Below, one piece after another: positions 25,346-36,150 of a DNA stretch of 64,000 bases. The position numbers and the translations under genes were made by a program. Every line of letters begins with the position of its first letter. Position 1 is the first letter of the stretch. This DNA is from Diospyros lotus (Eukaryota > Streptophyta > Magnoliopsida > Ericales > Ebenaceae), in contig NC_068348.1 in assembly GCF_014633365.1 (NCBI RefSeq), forward strand, positions 11,798,311 through 11,862,310. Direction: 5' to 3'. Below the pieces are notes generated by a model. It saw only the letters and a list, made by a program, of their open reading frames with translations. It made no database searches and had not been told where the DNA came from.

Positions 25346-26484
25346 CACTATAAGAAAAATCAAATTTAGTGACGGAAAAATCCGTCACTAAAATAAGAAA
25401 ATCAGTCACTAAACAATTTAATGATGGATTTAATGACGGAAAAAATCCGTCACTAAAACCCGCATCGCTGAAATTTAGTCACAGAATTCAGCGACGGAAG
25501 ATTTTAGTGACATAATTAGTGACAGGAAGCCCCGTCGCTGATTTGTGACGGGCGAGGCTTCTCGTCACTAAATTATTTTTTAGAATAAAAAAATAAAAAA
25601 TATATATTAAAATTTTAATAAAATTAAATTAAGATTAAATTATTTTTTCTAAAATCTGTGACGGATGCTACTCATCGTTGATCAGCAACAGATATTCCCA
25701 TCACTAAATTAATTTTTAAATTAAAAAAATAAAAATATATATTAAAATTTAAATAAAAATTAAATTATTTTTTGAAAATCTGTGATGGGAATTACCAGTC
25801 GTTGATTAGCGACGGGAACTCCCGTCACTAAATGATTTTTTAAAATAAAAAAAATATGTATTCAAATTTAAATAAAATTAAATAAAAATTAAATTATTTT
25901 TCAAAAATCTGTGACGGGCATTACCCGTCACTGATTAGCAACTGATATTCCTGTCACTAAATTAATTTTTAAATAAAAAAATAAAAAAATATATATTAAA
26001 ATTTAAATAAAAATTAAATTATTTTTTGAAAATCTGTAACGGGAATTACCCGTTGCTGATTAGCGATGGGAATTCTCATCACTAAATGATTTTTTAAAAT
26101 AGAAAAATATATATATTAAAATTCAAATAAAATAAATAAAAATTAAATTATTTTTCAAAAATCTGTGACGGGCATTACCCGTTGCTGATCAGCGACGGGA
26201 ATTCCCGTCACTAAATTATTTTAAGAAAAATAAAAATATATATTAAAATTCAAATAAAATTAAATTCTGTGACGAATGGTACCCATTGCCGATCAGCAAC
26301 GACAATACCCATCACTAAATTATTTTTACAAATATATATATATATCAAAATTCAAATAAAATAAAATTAAAATTAAATTATTTTTTCAAAATTCTATGAC
26401 GGGTGCTACTCGTCGCTGATAAGCAATGGGGATCCTGTCACTAAATTATTTTTTAAATTAAAAAAATAAAAATATATATTAAAA
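25346..26484. mobile_element. CACTA-like fragment with a hairpin repeat array
   Basis: Begins CACTATAAGAAAAATC, a CACTA-type terminus, followed by GTGACGG/CCGTCAC subterminal units. About seven tandem units of 105-135 bp then run from 25,655 to 26,480. Each has a GC-rich hairpin core (such as GTGACGGGCATTACCCGT then CAGCGACGGGAATTCCCGTC) joined by AT-rich TTTAAATAAAAAATAAAAATAT linkers. No matching right terminus is visible; the array runs into unrelated sequence at about 26,485. Confidence 0.65.
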
Positions 26485-27164
26485 AGCATTACAGAAAGCA
26501 TTCTGTGATAAGGCCGTGGTTAGGTACAAAGCATTGCGGAAACAACAATATGGGCCCGTTTTCTTCCAAATCAAGTGGGAGATGGGCTCTCTCAAGGAGC
26601 ATGACTTTGAAGACCTAAAAATCACTATATAAAGATGGATTCTTGATAGATTTAGGAGTTTTTTTGAGGGAGAGAAGACGGAAAGTCGAGGAAGAAGAAT
26701 GAGATTTTCTTGAAGATCTTCAATTTTGGTTGTATTTTTCTGTTTTTTCTTCTCTCCGACATCACGAACTCCGTTTTTATTATTCTTTCATTGGTTGAAA
26801 CTATGTTAGGCTAAGTACTTTGTGACTAGGGTGATTGATGAAACCTAGTTCGATGATGGTTTAATTAGAAGTATTCGGGTTTTATCATATTCTTGTCTTT
26901 CGAGTTGATAGTTTGTTATGCACTAATTCCGTTTTGATGCTTGGCTGCCATTAGAATGTGTTTGTGATTTATATTGCTTTCGAGAGATTCAATATAGATT
27001 AGCACTTGGTAACAAGTGACATAAGGTTCGATAATAGGTAGAGATACTGTTATGCCTTGTGAAATCTTATTTAGATGATCATTGGATAAATGCATGTCTT
27101 TATATTTGCAGATTAATTAAAGATAATTAATCTCATATGTAAATATAGATTCGATTGACTGGAG
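26485..27164 (+). mobile_element. Probable LTR fragment, family not identified
   Basis: Contains a TATATAAA box at 26,626-26,633 followed by a leader-like region and GGGTGATTGATGAAACCTAG (26,840). The TATA, purine leader and AGGCTAAGTAC order resembles the U3-R-U5 layout of plant LTRs. Termini are not visible and there is no coding capacity. It separates the hairpin array from the P450 upstream block. Confidence 0.35.
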
Positions 27165-27619
27165 AAAGAGAATGAGAGCTGAGGAGATGTAGAGAGCTAG
27201 AGAGGGAGGGAGCACAAAAGTTTTGAAATTAATTTCTTACCTCTATAAAAAAATTAAATTGACCGTGGAGCATGGATTTTTCATGACTAAATTTTTTATG
27301 CTCTTTTATAATTATAAACACATCAAGCGATTGCCGGGCCGGCGGCCTTCAGTCAGGTCATGAAATAGAAGGAAGGACCAACACTTTTCCCATTCCAACT
27401 ATATGACTAAATTTTTTATGCCCTTTTATAAACACATCACGTGATTATAAAGTAATATATGATCTAATCAAACACATGCAGTTCATAACTACAAAACTTT
27501 TCACAGGATATCATTTTTCTTATAAATAGGACCAGCAAGCTCAGATCACAAAAGACATCAGAAAGCTAGCTACCAAGGACAATTGATTTGGAGGGCTCTA
27601 ATTAATACGTTGTGATAAC
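27165..27619 (+). promoter_or_regulatory. Upstream region and 5' leader of P450 copy 1
   Basis: A TATA box TATAAATA lies at 27,521-27,528, 92 bp before the start codon, so the transcript probably starts near 27,550 with a leader of about 65-70 nt. A perfect G-box CACGTG is at 27,438-27,443, some 80 bp upstream of the TATA box. The block from 27,165 to about 27,430 is shared with copy 2 and with two gene-less fragments. Compared with copy 2, the leader has about 20 extra bases around AGCTAGCTACCAAGGAC (27,563-27,582). Confidence 0.7.
27438..27443. promoter_or_regulatory. G-box CACGTG upstream of P450 copy 1
   Basis: Palindromic CACGTG, the classic plant bHLH/bZIP site. Copy 2 has AACGTG at the equivalent position (61,644-61,649). 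Function is inferred from motif and position only. Confidence 0.5.
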
Positions 27620-29335
27620 ATGGAGTTGTTCTTTGTTTTGCTCTCTCTCTGTCTGTTCTTCATCCTAAAGGCCTGCCTCAATAATGTCCTGCTGGGTTTC
27701 CCAAATCGCAGATTTAGAAAGCTTCCACCAGGGCCGAGAGGCTTGCCATTGATCGGAAACCTTCTGATGATCGGCGACAGACCTCACGAGTCCCTTACCG
27801 AGCTGGCCAAGATCCACGGTCCTCTCATGACAGTGAAACTCGGCTTCGCCTCCACTGTGGTGGCTTCTTCTGCCGAGATGGCAAAAGAAATCTTCCAAAA
27901 GAATGATCGGGCATGCATGGGCAGGGCCATCCCAGATGCCGTCACTGCAGAAACCGATCACCACTTGTCCTTGGTTTGGTCGTCAGGAGGCCCTCACTGG
28001 ACAAATTTGAGAAAGCTATGCAACACCCAACTTTTCACGGCCCAAAGATTGGATCAGCTGCAGCATCTGCGACATCAAATTATGGATAATATGGTTAGCC
28101 ACGTGGCGGAAGCGAGAGACGCCAAAGAAGGCATTTTCGTGGGGAGGCTGGTGTTCGGCACGTCGTTGAACTTGCTGTCGAACACCATGTTCTCGGGGGC
28201 TATGCTGGATGCGAAATCGGATGCCATGAAAGAGCTGAAGGTGTTGATGGCGAGGATAATGGAGCTTGCGGGAAGGCCCAATCTGGCAGACTGTTTTCCT
28301 TTCCTGAGGCGGTTTGATCCGCAGGGAATAAGGAGGGAGATTAAGGTGTCCTACGATCGTTTGCACGAATTGCTTGAGGACATGATTGATCAACGGATGA
28401 AGCGAAGAGCATCTGGTTCGCCTAGATGCGGGGATTTCTTGGATGTTCTCTTTGATCATAGTGAAAAGCATGGCGATGAATTTGACCGCCGGAATATAAA
28501 TATTCTCCTCTCGGTACGTATATATTTATAATCTCTCTACTAAGCATGAGCCAAATTAAATGACAATAATTCATGGAAAATGAGTAAACATATATTCTGG
28601 GCTGATTAGTTTTATTAATATATGAAAAATAGAACTTAGCTCTTTAACAGTTGATATATCTTCTATATGTAATTAATCACTCCTCCATTATGTTATTGCA
28701 TGCATGAATGACAGGATTTGTTCATTGGCGGCACTGATACCACCAGTACCACAATAGAATGGGCAATGACAGAGCTTCTCCGCAACCCAACCATCATGGC
28801 CAAGGCAAAGACAGAACTAGCCCTAACCATCGGATCAAAAAGAAGCATCCAAGAACAAGACCTTCCCAAACTTCCATACCTGGACGCAATCATCAAAGAG
28901 ACAATGAGGCTCCACCCCACAGCTCCTCTTCTCCTTCCTCATCGAGCAGAGACAGAGGTTGAGGTCTGTGGGTACACCATTCCCAAGCACACCCAAATCC
29001 TCGTGAACGCGTGGTCTATGGCACAAGACGCTTCATATTGGGTCCAGCCAAAAAACTTTACTCCAGAAAGGTTTTTAAGTTCAGAAGTTGATTTCGTAGG
29101 CAAGAACTTTGCATTTATACCATTTGGTGCGGGACGAAGGATTTGCCCAGGCTTGGGCCTTGGCATAAGAATGCTCAAATTAGTGTTGGCTAATCTGCTT
29201 TACCATTTTGATTGGAAGCTACCTAATGGAATGTTGCCCCAGGAGCTGGACATGCAAGATAAGTTTGGGGTTACCCTTCAGAAGGCTATTCCACTTGTTG
29301 CCATTCCAGTGGCTGTGGCTACTGCAGCCCCTTGA
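27620..29335 (+). CDS. Cytochrome P450, CYP76 family, copy 1 (two exons)
   Basis: Haem-thiolate monooxygenase, 504 residues, normal length for a plant A-type P450. Exon 1 is 27,620-28,513 (298 codons). A 201-bp GT-AG phase-0 intron at 28,514-28,714 sits just before the I-helix, as is usual in this clan. Exon 2 is 28,715-29,335. Visible in order: a hydrophobic ER anchor (residues 2-22), proline hinge LPPGPRGLP (35-43), C-helix WTNLR (117-121), I-helix GGTDTT (303-308), K-helix ETMR (360-363), PERF (415-418) and haem loop FGAGRRICPG (435-444) with ligand Cys442. All key residues are present. TSLNLLSN, FDPQGIRR and the C-terminal KFGVTLQKA are CYP76-like. Known CYP76 enzymes oxidise monoterpenols, iridoid precursors or diterpenoids on the ER with a P450 reductase. 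Substrate and subfamily cannot be told from sequence alone. The start is the first ATG after the TATA box and gives the complete anchor. Confidence 0.95.
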
Positions 29336-30071
29336 AGAATGAAAAATAAAGGATAACGGGAAGACTTCTGTACTTAAGATAATAATTAGGATGTAAATCT
29401 GTCTGCATGCATGGCCTGTGGTCTGTAGCATAGAATGAAGGAATACGCACTCACACAGACACACACACAGATGTAATAAAATCAAATAAATCGCATGCAC
29501 CATAAACAATATATGCATGGCAAATATATGTTTTGATATTTTCATGTAATTGTAATATGTATTTTGATCATATATGAACTATTACTAATTAATTATTTTG
29601 AGTTCAAGAAATGGCTAAAATTATGAAGATCGCTAAAATAGATGATGATCGTTGAGTCATTGTCTTAATAAAGATAATGAGATTATAAAAAATTTAACCT
29701 AGAGCAAATATAAATGAAAGTCTAGAATTCTTGTACTCGACCCCACGTACTGGAATAAAGGTTGAATATATTATTGTTGTTGTAATTGTTATGATAATGT
29801 TATTTGAGGATCAAAATAATAATATAGAATTGTAAAACTTTGATAATTTGAGGTAAATTTACAAAACTCCAAACTAAATAAAAAGGAGAATTTTTTTTGA
29901 AAAATAACCAAATAAATAAGCAAGCATTCATTTTGTATTTTATAAAATTTTCTGATATTACAAACGTTGAACATTTTATAAAATTTAAGTCTTGGTAATT
30001 TAAGAAGGGGGTTAGCCCAAGAGGGTTTAAAGCACAATTTTTAGTTAAGTCCATTAGGGAAAAATAAAAAG
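29336..30071. other. 3' flank of P450 copy 1, no further gene
   Basis: Up to about 29,810 it is the counterpart of 63,527-64,000 downstream of copy 2, with small indels, so the duplication extends at least this far. 29,810-30,071 is AT-rich and I see nothing in it. Confidence 0.7.
29471..29490 (+). terminator. Polyadenylation signals of P450 copy 1
   Basis: Two AATAAA hexamers at 29,475-29,480 and 29,485-29,490, about 140-155 bp after the stop codon. They are conserved in copy 2. Confidence 0.55.

Positions 30072-30072
<1 letters not shown>

Positions 30073-30130
<58 letters not shown>
30073..30130. repeat. (AAT)n microsatellite
   Basis: About 19 perfect AAT units. Confidence 0.95.
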
Positions 30131-30131
<1 letters not shown>

Positions 30132-30159
30132 GAAAAAAAAATGGAGAAATGCTCAAGTA

Positions 30160-30830
30160 TAAAACGGCAAGTATTACGCAGCTAGGGTGCCAAGCCATTC
30201 TGTGCACGCGACGAAGAGACTTTCAACGCCACCATTTCTACACCATCTTTGTGCACACGACGCCACCATTTCTCCGCCTCAGACCACCGTCTAGCTGGAA
30301 ATTAAACTTGCACTGGATCGAGGTGTACGGAGCAGATTAATCTGAAAGAGAAGAAGACGAAGAGACTTTCGTATTGAAGGCACTGAGAAGATGCTTTGAA
30401 TTACCGAGAAGCCATTCTGGAATCTGGTAAAGTCTTTAATACTCTGTATTTAATTTCTTGTAGAAATTTATATATAAAGGCTATAATCTGTAACCAAAAA
30501 ATACAATCGAGAAATACAAGATGTTCTATTCTGTACAAACAAGAGTTTGATAGAGATCGGGCCGACAACGTACCCCAACATTTGGTATCTGAGCCCTGTT
30601 GCCGTAAAAGTACGGAGAAGCTGTCGAAGCACAGAGGCCGTCGGAGAAGACTATTTGAAGCGTCGCCGGAGGAGACGAACGAAAGTCAGAGATCGCCACC
30701 GAATATTGCCGCGTCGAAGTTGAACAGTCACCGGATAGAAACTAAAGCGTCGTGATCGCCAGAACCTGCTGTAGCCGATCGTTAAAAGCCGACCATCAAC
30801 GGAGAAGCTTGCGCCTTGAAATGGCTACAT
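30160..30830 (+). mobile_element. Copia-like LTR tail with primer-binding site and leader
   Basis: Sequence ending TACCCCAACA (30,571-30,580) is followed by TTTGGTATCTGAGCC. TGGTATCTGAGCC at 30,583-30,595 is an initiator-Met-tRNA-type primer site with one change from TGGTATCAGAGCC. A TATA-like ATATATAAAGG lies at about 30,469-30,479. What follows (GTTGCCGTAAAAGTACGG...) looks like a 5' leader. The LTR start and all coding domains are missing, so this is a 5' remnant or TRIM-like piece. The open frame at 30,396-30,755 crosses the LTR-leader junction and is not a gene. Confidence 0.55.
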
Positions 30831-30912
30831 CTTCCCACATCGGTTTGCGTGCAAGAAGAAAGAAGAGAAACAATCGCTGGCACGGCTTTGGGAGGAAAAT
30901 TAAATGAGTCAG

Positions 30913-31286
30913 GCTATTTGTACAGAACATATGTTACTGAAACAACAATCAAAATATCTATTTTGCCCTTGTAACTAATGACCTAAATGCCTAATAGCAT
31001 CTCTCTCTCCCTCTCTCTCTCTTGCTCTCCCTCTCACACCGTCAGCGACGACAGCAGCAAGGCGGCCGAGGCAACGCAATGAGGCGGCAAAGGTGATGGG
31101 GCGAGGCGGCGGAGGTTGCAGCGGCGAGGTGGCTGAGGCGAGGTGAGGCAAAGGCGAAGAACGGAGGCAGGTGAGGTTGCAGTGACGAGGAAAGGGGGGA
31201 GAGAAAGAAGGGGATGAACAAGTATCAATATATCGCGATATATCATCCCTGTAAGTACTCTGTAAAGATGTTTCTGTACAAATAGC
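30913..31286. mobile_element. Possible MITE with 15-bp inverted termini
   Basis: GCTATTTGTACAGAA (30,913-30,927) and its exact reverse complement TTCTGTACAAATAGC (31,272-31,286) bound a 374-bp segment. Its core (31,030-31,200) is GC- and GGCGAGG-rich. No target duplication is evident. The minus-strand open frames over the core are low complexity. Confidence 0.45.
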
Positions 31287-31299
31287 ATTTTCCAAATTA

Positions 31300-31840
31300 A
31301 GTAAAGAGAGGAATTCATAAGTGTCCTATTTCTAAGGTATAAATTGTATTTTTTATAAAAAACAAATATTTTTAATTATTTAAATAAACTAATTATACCC
31401 TATAGCCACTTTTATGCAAAATACCAGAAATATCCTTAATGAGATTTTAAAATAGAAATCCTACATTGTCCTTAGCCTTATTTACCAAAATACTCTTATC
31501 TCTTTTATATAACATTTATTCTCTCTCCTCTTCTAACATTCACGTTATTCTCTTTCTCTCTATTATCAAACCATGCAAATTCAGTCATTCTTCATACATT
31601 CAATCTTTTTGCTTGTTGGGTTTTTCAATCTTTTTCTCCAACAAACAATTTCACTCAATCTCAAGATATTGATTTGATTTATATTTGTTTTATTTTTAAA
31701 ATAATTTTTGTGTTCACATTGCTTATTAAAGTTATGTAGAATGATTGTGGTTGTGAGGATGACATATTTTGATAGATATCATTCCAAATCTGTTCTAATT
31801 TGTGTAAAAAAAGAAAAATTCAAAACTGCACATCGTTATC
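31300..31840. other. AT-rich sequence, nothing recognised
   Basis: No gene, repeat terminus or RNA motif that I can support. Confidence 0.5.
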
Positions 31841-32790
31841 GAGTTTTGTGGCCCACAAAGCCTGAAAATAATTTTTTTATTTTTTCTTTAAATTAGTGTG
31901 TTTCATTAGCACTAAAATGATGTATTTTTACGTTTATTGGGTTAATTGAATGTATATATCACAATAAATATCATTATCTTTCATTTTGTTTGAGGATGTC
32001 CATCCACTATCAACACAACCAATACATGATTAATTGTTCTAACTAATTTTGGACAAAATAAAAATAATGCTATAATAATAAGCTTACTCAAGAATAAAAA
32101 TGTAATTTCTTAACAATAATTTATTTTTTGAGACAACTAGTGGACAACTTAAAAAAATTCCATTGCAAAAAAAAAAAAAAAAAAATCAGACTTTGTGGTT
32201 TACAAAACCCCGCCATTAGGCTTTGTTGCCCACAAGGCCCGATCAAGCTTTGTGGCCCACAAAGTCCGCCATCAGGCTTTGTGGCCCATAAAACCCGAAA
32301 ATGAATATTTTTAATTTTTCTTGATTTTTTACTTCAAATAATTGTGTTCTATTAGCACTAAAATGATTTTTTTTTACGTTTATTAAGTTAATTGAATGTA
32401 TATATCACAACAAACATCATTGTCTTTTACTTTGTGTGAGTATGTCCATACATTATCAACACAACCAATACATGATTAATTGTTCTAGCTAATATTGGTC
32501 AAAACAAAGATAATATGCTATGATAATAAACTTACTCAAGAATAAAAGTGTAATTTCTTAACAATAATATATTTTTTGAGACTACTAGTGGGCAACTTGA
32601 AAAAATTCCATTGCAAAAAATAAAATAAAAATTGGGCTTTGTGGCCCACAAAACCCGGCAATCGGGCTTTATGGCCCACAAAGTCTGTCATCGGGCTTTA
32701 TGGACCACATAATCTGGAAATGAAATTTTTTTATTTTATTTTATTTTTTCTTCAAATTAGTGTGTTCCATTAGTATAAAAATTTAAAAAA
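31841..32790. repeat. About 450-bp tandem duplication with palindrome clusters
   Basis: 31,890-32,190 (TTAGCACTAAAATGAT... to TTCCATTGCAAAAA) is repeated at 32,340-32,625, and a third unit starts at about 32,750 (TTAGTGTGTTCCATTAG). Between units are clusters of a 24-bp near-perfect palindrome built from GGGCTTTGTGG and CCACAAAGCCC. There are single or multiple copies at 31,846, 32,190-32,300 (about four) and 32,635-32,710 (three). Confidence 0.8.
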
Positions 32791-33500
32791 ATAATTATTA
32801 AATTATTTCTTTTAAGTGGAACCAAACGTGGGTTCAAGACTCAACCAGTTATTAAATTATTAAAAAAACAAAATTATTAAAAAATAATAGTAATTATTAG
32901 AAAATAATAATAATTTAATAGTTGAAAATTTATTATTATAATTATGATTTTCAATTATTATTACAATTAAAAAATAAAATAATAATCATTGAATAACAAT
33001 TTTGCAATTATTTTTTTAATAATACATATTTAATTAAAATTTTCAATTATTTATTTTCATAAAATTTAAAAATTATCATAAAATTAAAAAAATAAAATGT
33101 TTATTAAAAAAATGTTAAATTTAACCTTAATATATATATATATATATATATAGAATATAGATAAATATTCTGGTGCCCTAGTCCATCTCCCCTTTGAATT
33201 CCTCCCAATTCATTCTTCTTAATTAAAATTAATTCTTTAATTATACTATAATATTAATTTTAAAATTCACATTATAAATTAACTTATAATATTCTTTTGT
33301 GTCAAAATTTTCAAATTAATTTCTTTTGTTTGTTTCCTACAAAAACAAATTTAAATTATGCAAAATCCATAAAACCTCATAATTTAAGTAGGAAAAATAA
33401 CATAAAGTTAAGCTCGAAATTAGATAAAAATGTGTATAAAAACAAACCCTATCAAGCCTCCCACAACATATATGCATACATACATACATACATCATTCCT
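32791..33500. other. AT-rich intergenic sequence with microsatellites
   Basis: Contains a (TA)n run at 33,130-33,151 and (ACAT)n at about 33,473-33,491. A 73-codon frame at 33,297-33,518 has no recognisable motif. I see no gene. Confidence 0.5.
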
Positions 33501-35308
33501 TACCATGACCTCACCTAACTTAGGCATCGGAGAGCCCGCATGGGGGAGCTCCTGATGTGCCTTGTGATTGTTCTTGTGTTGTCCATCTATCCGGAGACTC
33601 TTTAGACCCATCTAAAGACTCAAGTCATCAGGGAGCGAGGTTTTCATAGACTCCCCAAGCCATTCGAAAACTCAAGGTCTTTACTATCCTGGATAGTAGA
33701 TCGAACCTCACTTTGAGGAACCTGCTCTCCTAGACAATGGATTGATCCACCTCTTAGTCAAGCATCTGTTAACCTTTCTTGTTGTCACAACTTTATTCCT
33801 CACCTCCTTACTAAGACTCTACCAAACTGTTTCTTAGGAATTTATTTTAGAATTATTGGGGAAAAAATAGGAAGAAAATAAGAATAAATTATGAGGAAAT
33901 TATGGAAAATAGATATTGATATATTTTTAAATAAATATGATGTTCAGGGATCGTTGAGCCTTGAGGTTGAGTAATAGTATGATTATTTTAGACTTGACAC
34001 GAAAATTGAGGTTGGCACGAGAATCAATATATTCTGAGTTACATTTAAGGTGAGTGGTTTCTCGAGACCTGATTTAGTTTCATGCAAATGGTTTTGGTAT
34101 GTGAGTGTTCCTACCTAAAACTTGGTTTATTGTGGGTGGTTCGACCCTATACTTGATTTGATTTCATACAAATGGTTTAACCTGTGAATGATTGTCTTCA
34201 TGTGTCTTCATCCCAAAATATTTTATACATGTGCATTGAATTTCATGCATTAAGATACATGCATTGAAATGTTAATTTTATGTGATGCATGGTATGTGTT
34301 AGTGGCATTAACAAGTTATGTGTTATCCATGTGGGATGTGGGATGTCTACCTGGGGTATAGCCTTGAGTGATAGCACTCAGGATGCATGCCAAGAATTAA
34401 TGCTATGTGACCCACTTGTGATGGGGTTGAGGTGGACTCCACCCTATAGTACTCAAATGGCAGGGCTCAAAGTGGACACCACCCCAGATGTTGGCTCAAG
34501 TGGCGGGGCTGAGAGTGGACACCACCCTAGATATGCCTTTGAGTAATAGCATTATTGTCAAGGTGAACGTTGATTCTGGGGATAGTGCTGGTGTGATCTT
34601 CTTGTGGCCAGGATTGTGTTGAGATCCGGAATGCTTTTAAGTGGGAACATAATGTTTGACATGATAGTGGGGTGATACCCGGGTTCATGCGTTGACGTTG
34701 CCTTTCTTAAGCATGATTGCATTATGCCAATGTGTCAATGTGGTTATGTCGCTTTTAGAGATATTGCTCTTTCCCCGTGGTATGGGTAAAGCACTGTGTA
34801 GGGTTCTCTTAGGTTGGGATATGTCAGTATGTTCATGGTCTTGTATATATTAATGAAAATATTTTGAACTCTCACTTAGATGATTCATCATCTAATTTGG
34901 ACTATATCCCTAGAATATTCAAACGTTCCAAGTGAAAGCAGCGACGCCAAGGGAAAATAGGTCTTTGAGGTGTAGCCGTTAATTACATATTAGATCTATA
35001 GTAGGTCTTTGATTATGTGCGAGATATTCAGTTGTCATGTATTTTGTTTTGAAGATATGATGTAAAATGATAGTACGATTTCTATGTCATAATCAAAGTG
35101 TTTGCAGTTATGTATCATTTCAGGTTTCGATCTTGCTTCTGCATTTATGATGATGTTACATGTCTTAGCTTATTGGTTATTAACTTTGACAAGCTAAGAA
35201 AGAGTTAAGATTATTGGGGAATGATTTATGTTAAGTGTATGTTGAAAAAAAAAAATGATTCCCTAAATCCTGAGTTAATGTCGTGCTTGGGAAAAGCGGG
35301 GTGTTACA
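33501..35308 (+). mobile_element. Truncated Ty3/gypsy-type LTR, 3' part
   Basis: From about 33,831 (TTTATTTTAGAATTATTGG) it follows the second half of the LTR at 15,046-17,855. Shared blocks include AGCCTTGAGGTTGAG, GATGATTCATCATCTAAT and CCCTAGAATATTCAAACG, and it ends GCGGGGTGTTACA at 35,308. 33,501-33,830 includes ACCTAACTTAGGCATCGGAG, a motif I recall from other plant LTRs, and is probably a second fragment. A repeated block AGCGGGGCT...GTGGACACCACCC occurs at 34,430-34,530. No coding capacity. Confidence 0.7.
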
Positions 35309-35563
35309 CTAAAGGCATTTATCGACCATTTTTGGATTTTGCTCCGATCAGTTGACAGCTTTCTCAAAACTATCGACCGCCCTTTGCTGGAAGTCGACAG
35401 TTCTACAAGGCTAAGGCTGAGAGTTATTAATTGATGACTACATATTGTCGATCGTTCCTGGAAAATTACTACAAAACAGAGGGCGATTTCCACCAAAAAC
35501 ACATACATATTACAAAAACACACGCATAAATCGATGAAATCGAGCTAAAGCTCTGATACCACT
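35309..35563 (-). mobile_element. Retroelement 5' leader fragment with primer site
   Basis: AGCTCTGATACCA at 35,549-35,561 is the reverse complement of TGGTATCAGAGCT, a Met-tRNA primer site. It lies 2 bp before the LTR that starts at 35,564. On the minus strand this is therefore LTR - primer site - leader. The leader differs from that of the adjacent Cassandra-like unit and contains several TCGAC words. It is truncated by the LTR ending at 35,308. Confidence 0.55.
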
Positions 35564-35620
35564 TGTAACATCCCACATCGAACGATTGGAAGGACCGAAA
35601 CAACTTATCCCGATCGGCCT

Positions 35621-35735
35621 ACGTGAACTTCCCAGGGGGGTCACCCATCCTTGGATTTCCCCAGGTCAAACACGCTTAACCCTAGAATTCTTTGCCTGCA
35701 TTCAGCCCAAAAGGTATCTAGCTGGTGTTGTTTCC
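35621..35735 (-). promoter_or_regulatory. 5S-rRNA-like domain in left Cassandra LTR
   Basis: On the minus strand the order ACACCAGCTA - GGTTAAGCGTG - GGATGGGTGACC (complement at 35,639-35,650) - CCTGGGAAGTTC follows the 3' two-thirds of plant 5S rRNA with substitutions. The GGATGGGTGACC box is perfect. In Cassandra this carries the internal Pol III control region; activity here is unknown. Confidence 0.7.
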
Positions 35736-36034
35736 TTCCTTACTTATCCTCGATATATACTATCCTCTTTTGGGCTCCCGGGGTATTACATTCTCCCCCC
35801 TTGAGCACATGACGTCCTCGTCATGCGACCTTACAATTGGTCTCAGACCTTCTCCCCTTTGGAGGCTGCCATCCTAGAAGCTTGCCAGGAGCCGCTACTT
35901 AATCAGGCCTCACGCCCTGGCGCCACTCCCCGCCCTCATTGGACTGCCTTCTCCAAGGGTCGGCTCTGATACCACCTGTAACATCCCGTATCGAGCGATA
36001 GAAAGGACCGGAACAACTTACCTTGATGGGCCTA

Positions 36035-36150
36035 CGCGAACTTCCCAGGGGAGGTCACCCATTCTTGGATTTCCCCAGGTCAAGCACGCTTAACCCTGGA
36101 GTTCTTTGCCTACATTCAGCCCAAAAGGTATCCAGCTGGTGTTGTTTCCT
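36035..36150 (-). promoter_or_regulatory. 5S-rRNA-like domain in right Cassandra LTR
   Basis: Same order as in the left LTR. The box is GAATGGGTGACC (complement at 36,053-36,064, one change) and the GTTAAGCGTGCTTG part (complement near 36,083-36,096) is closer to 5S than in the left LTR. Confidence 0.7.

Noticed and set aside
25640..26480. CRISPR-like array
   Set aside because: The regular hairpin repeats have AT-rich linkers that are themselves repeated, not unique spacers, and the DNA is a plant nuclear genome.
27665..29178. Several open frames on the minus strand and in other + frames across P450 copy 1 (and the same at 61,857-63,369)
   Set aside because: They are shadows of the P450 coding frame, have no motifs and are duplicated only because the gene is.
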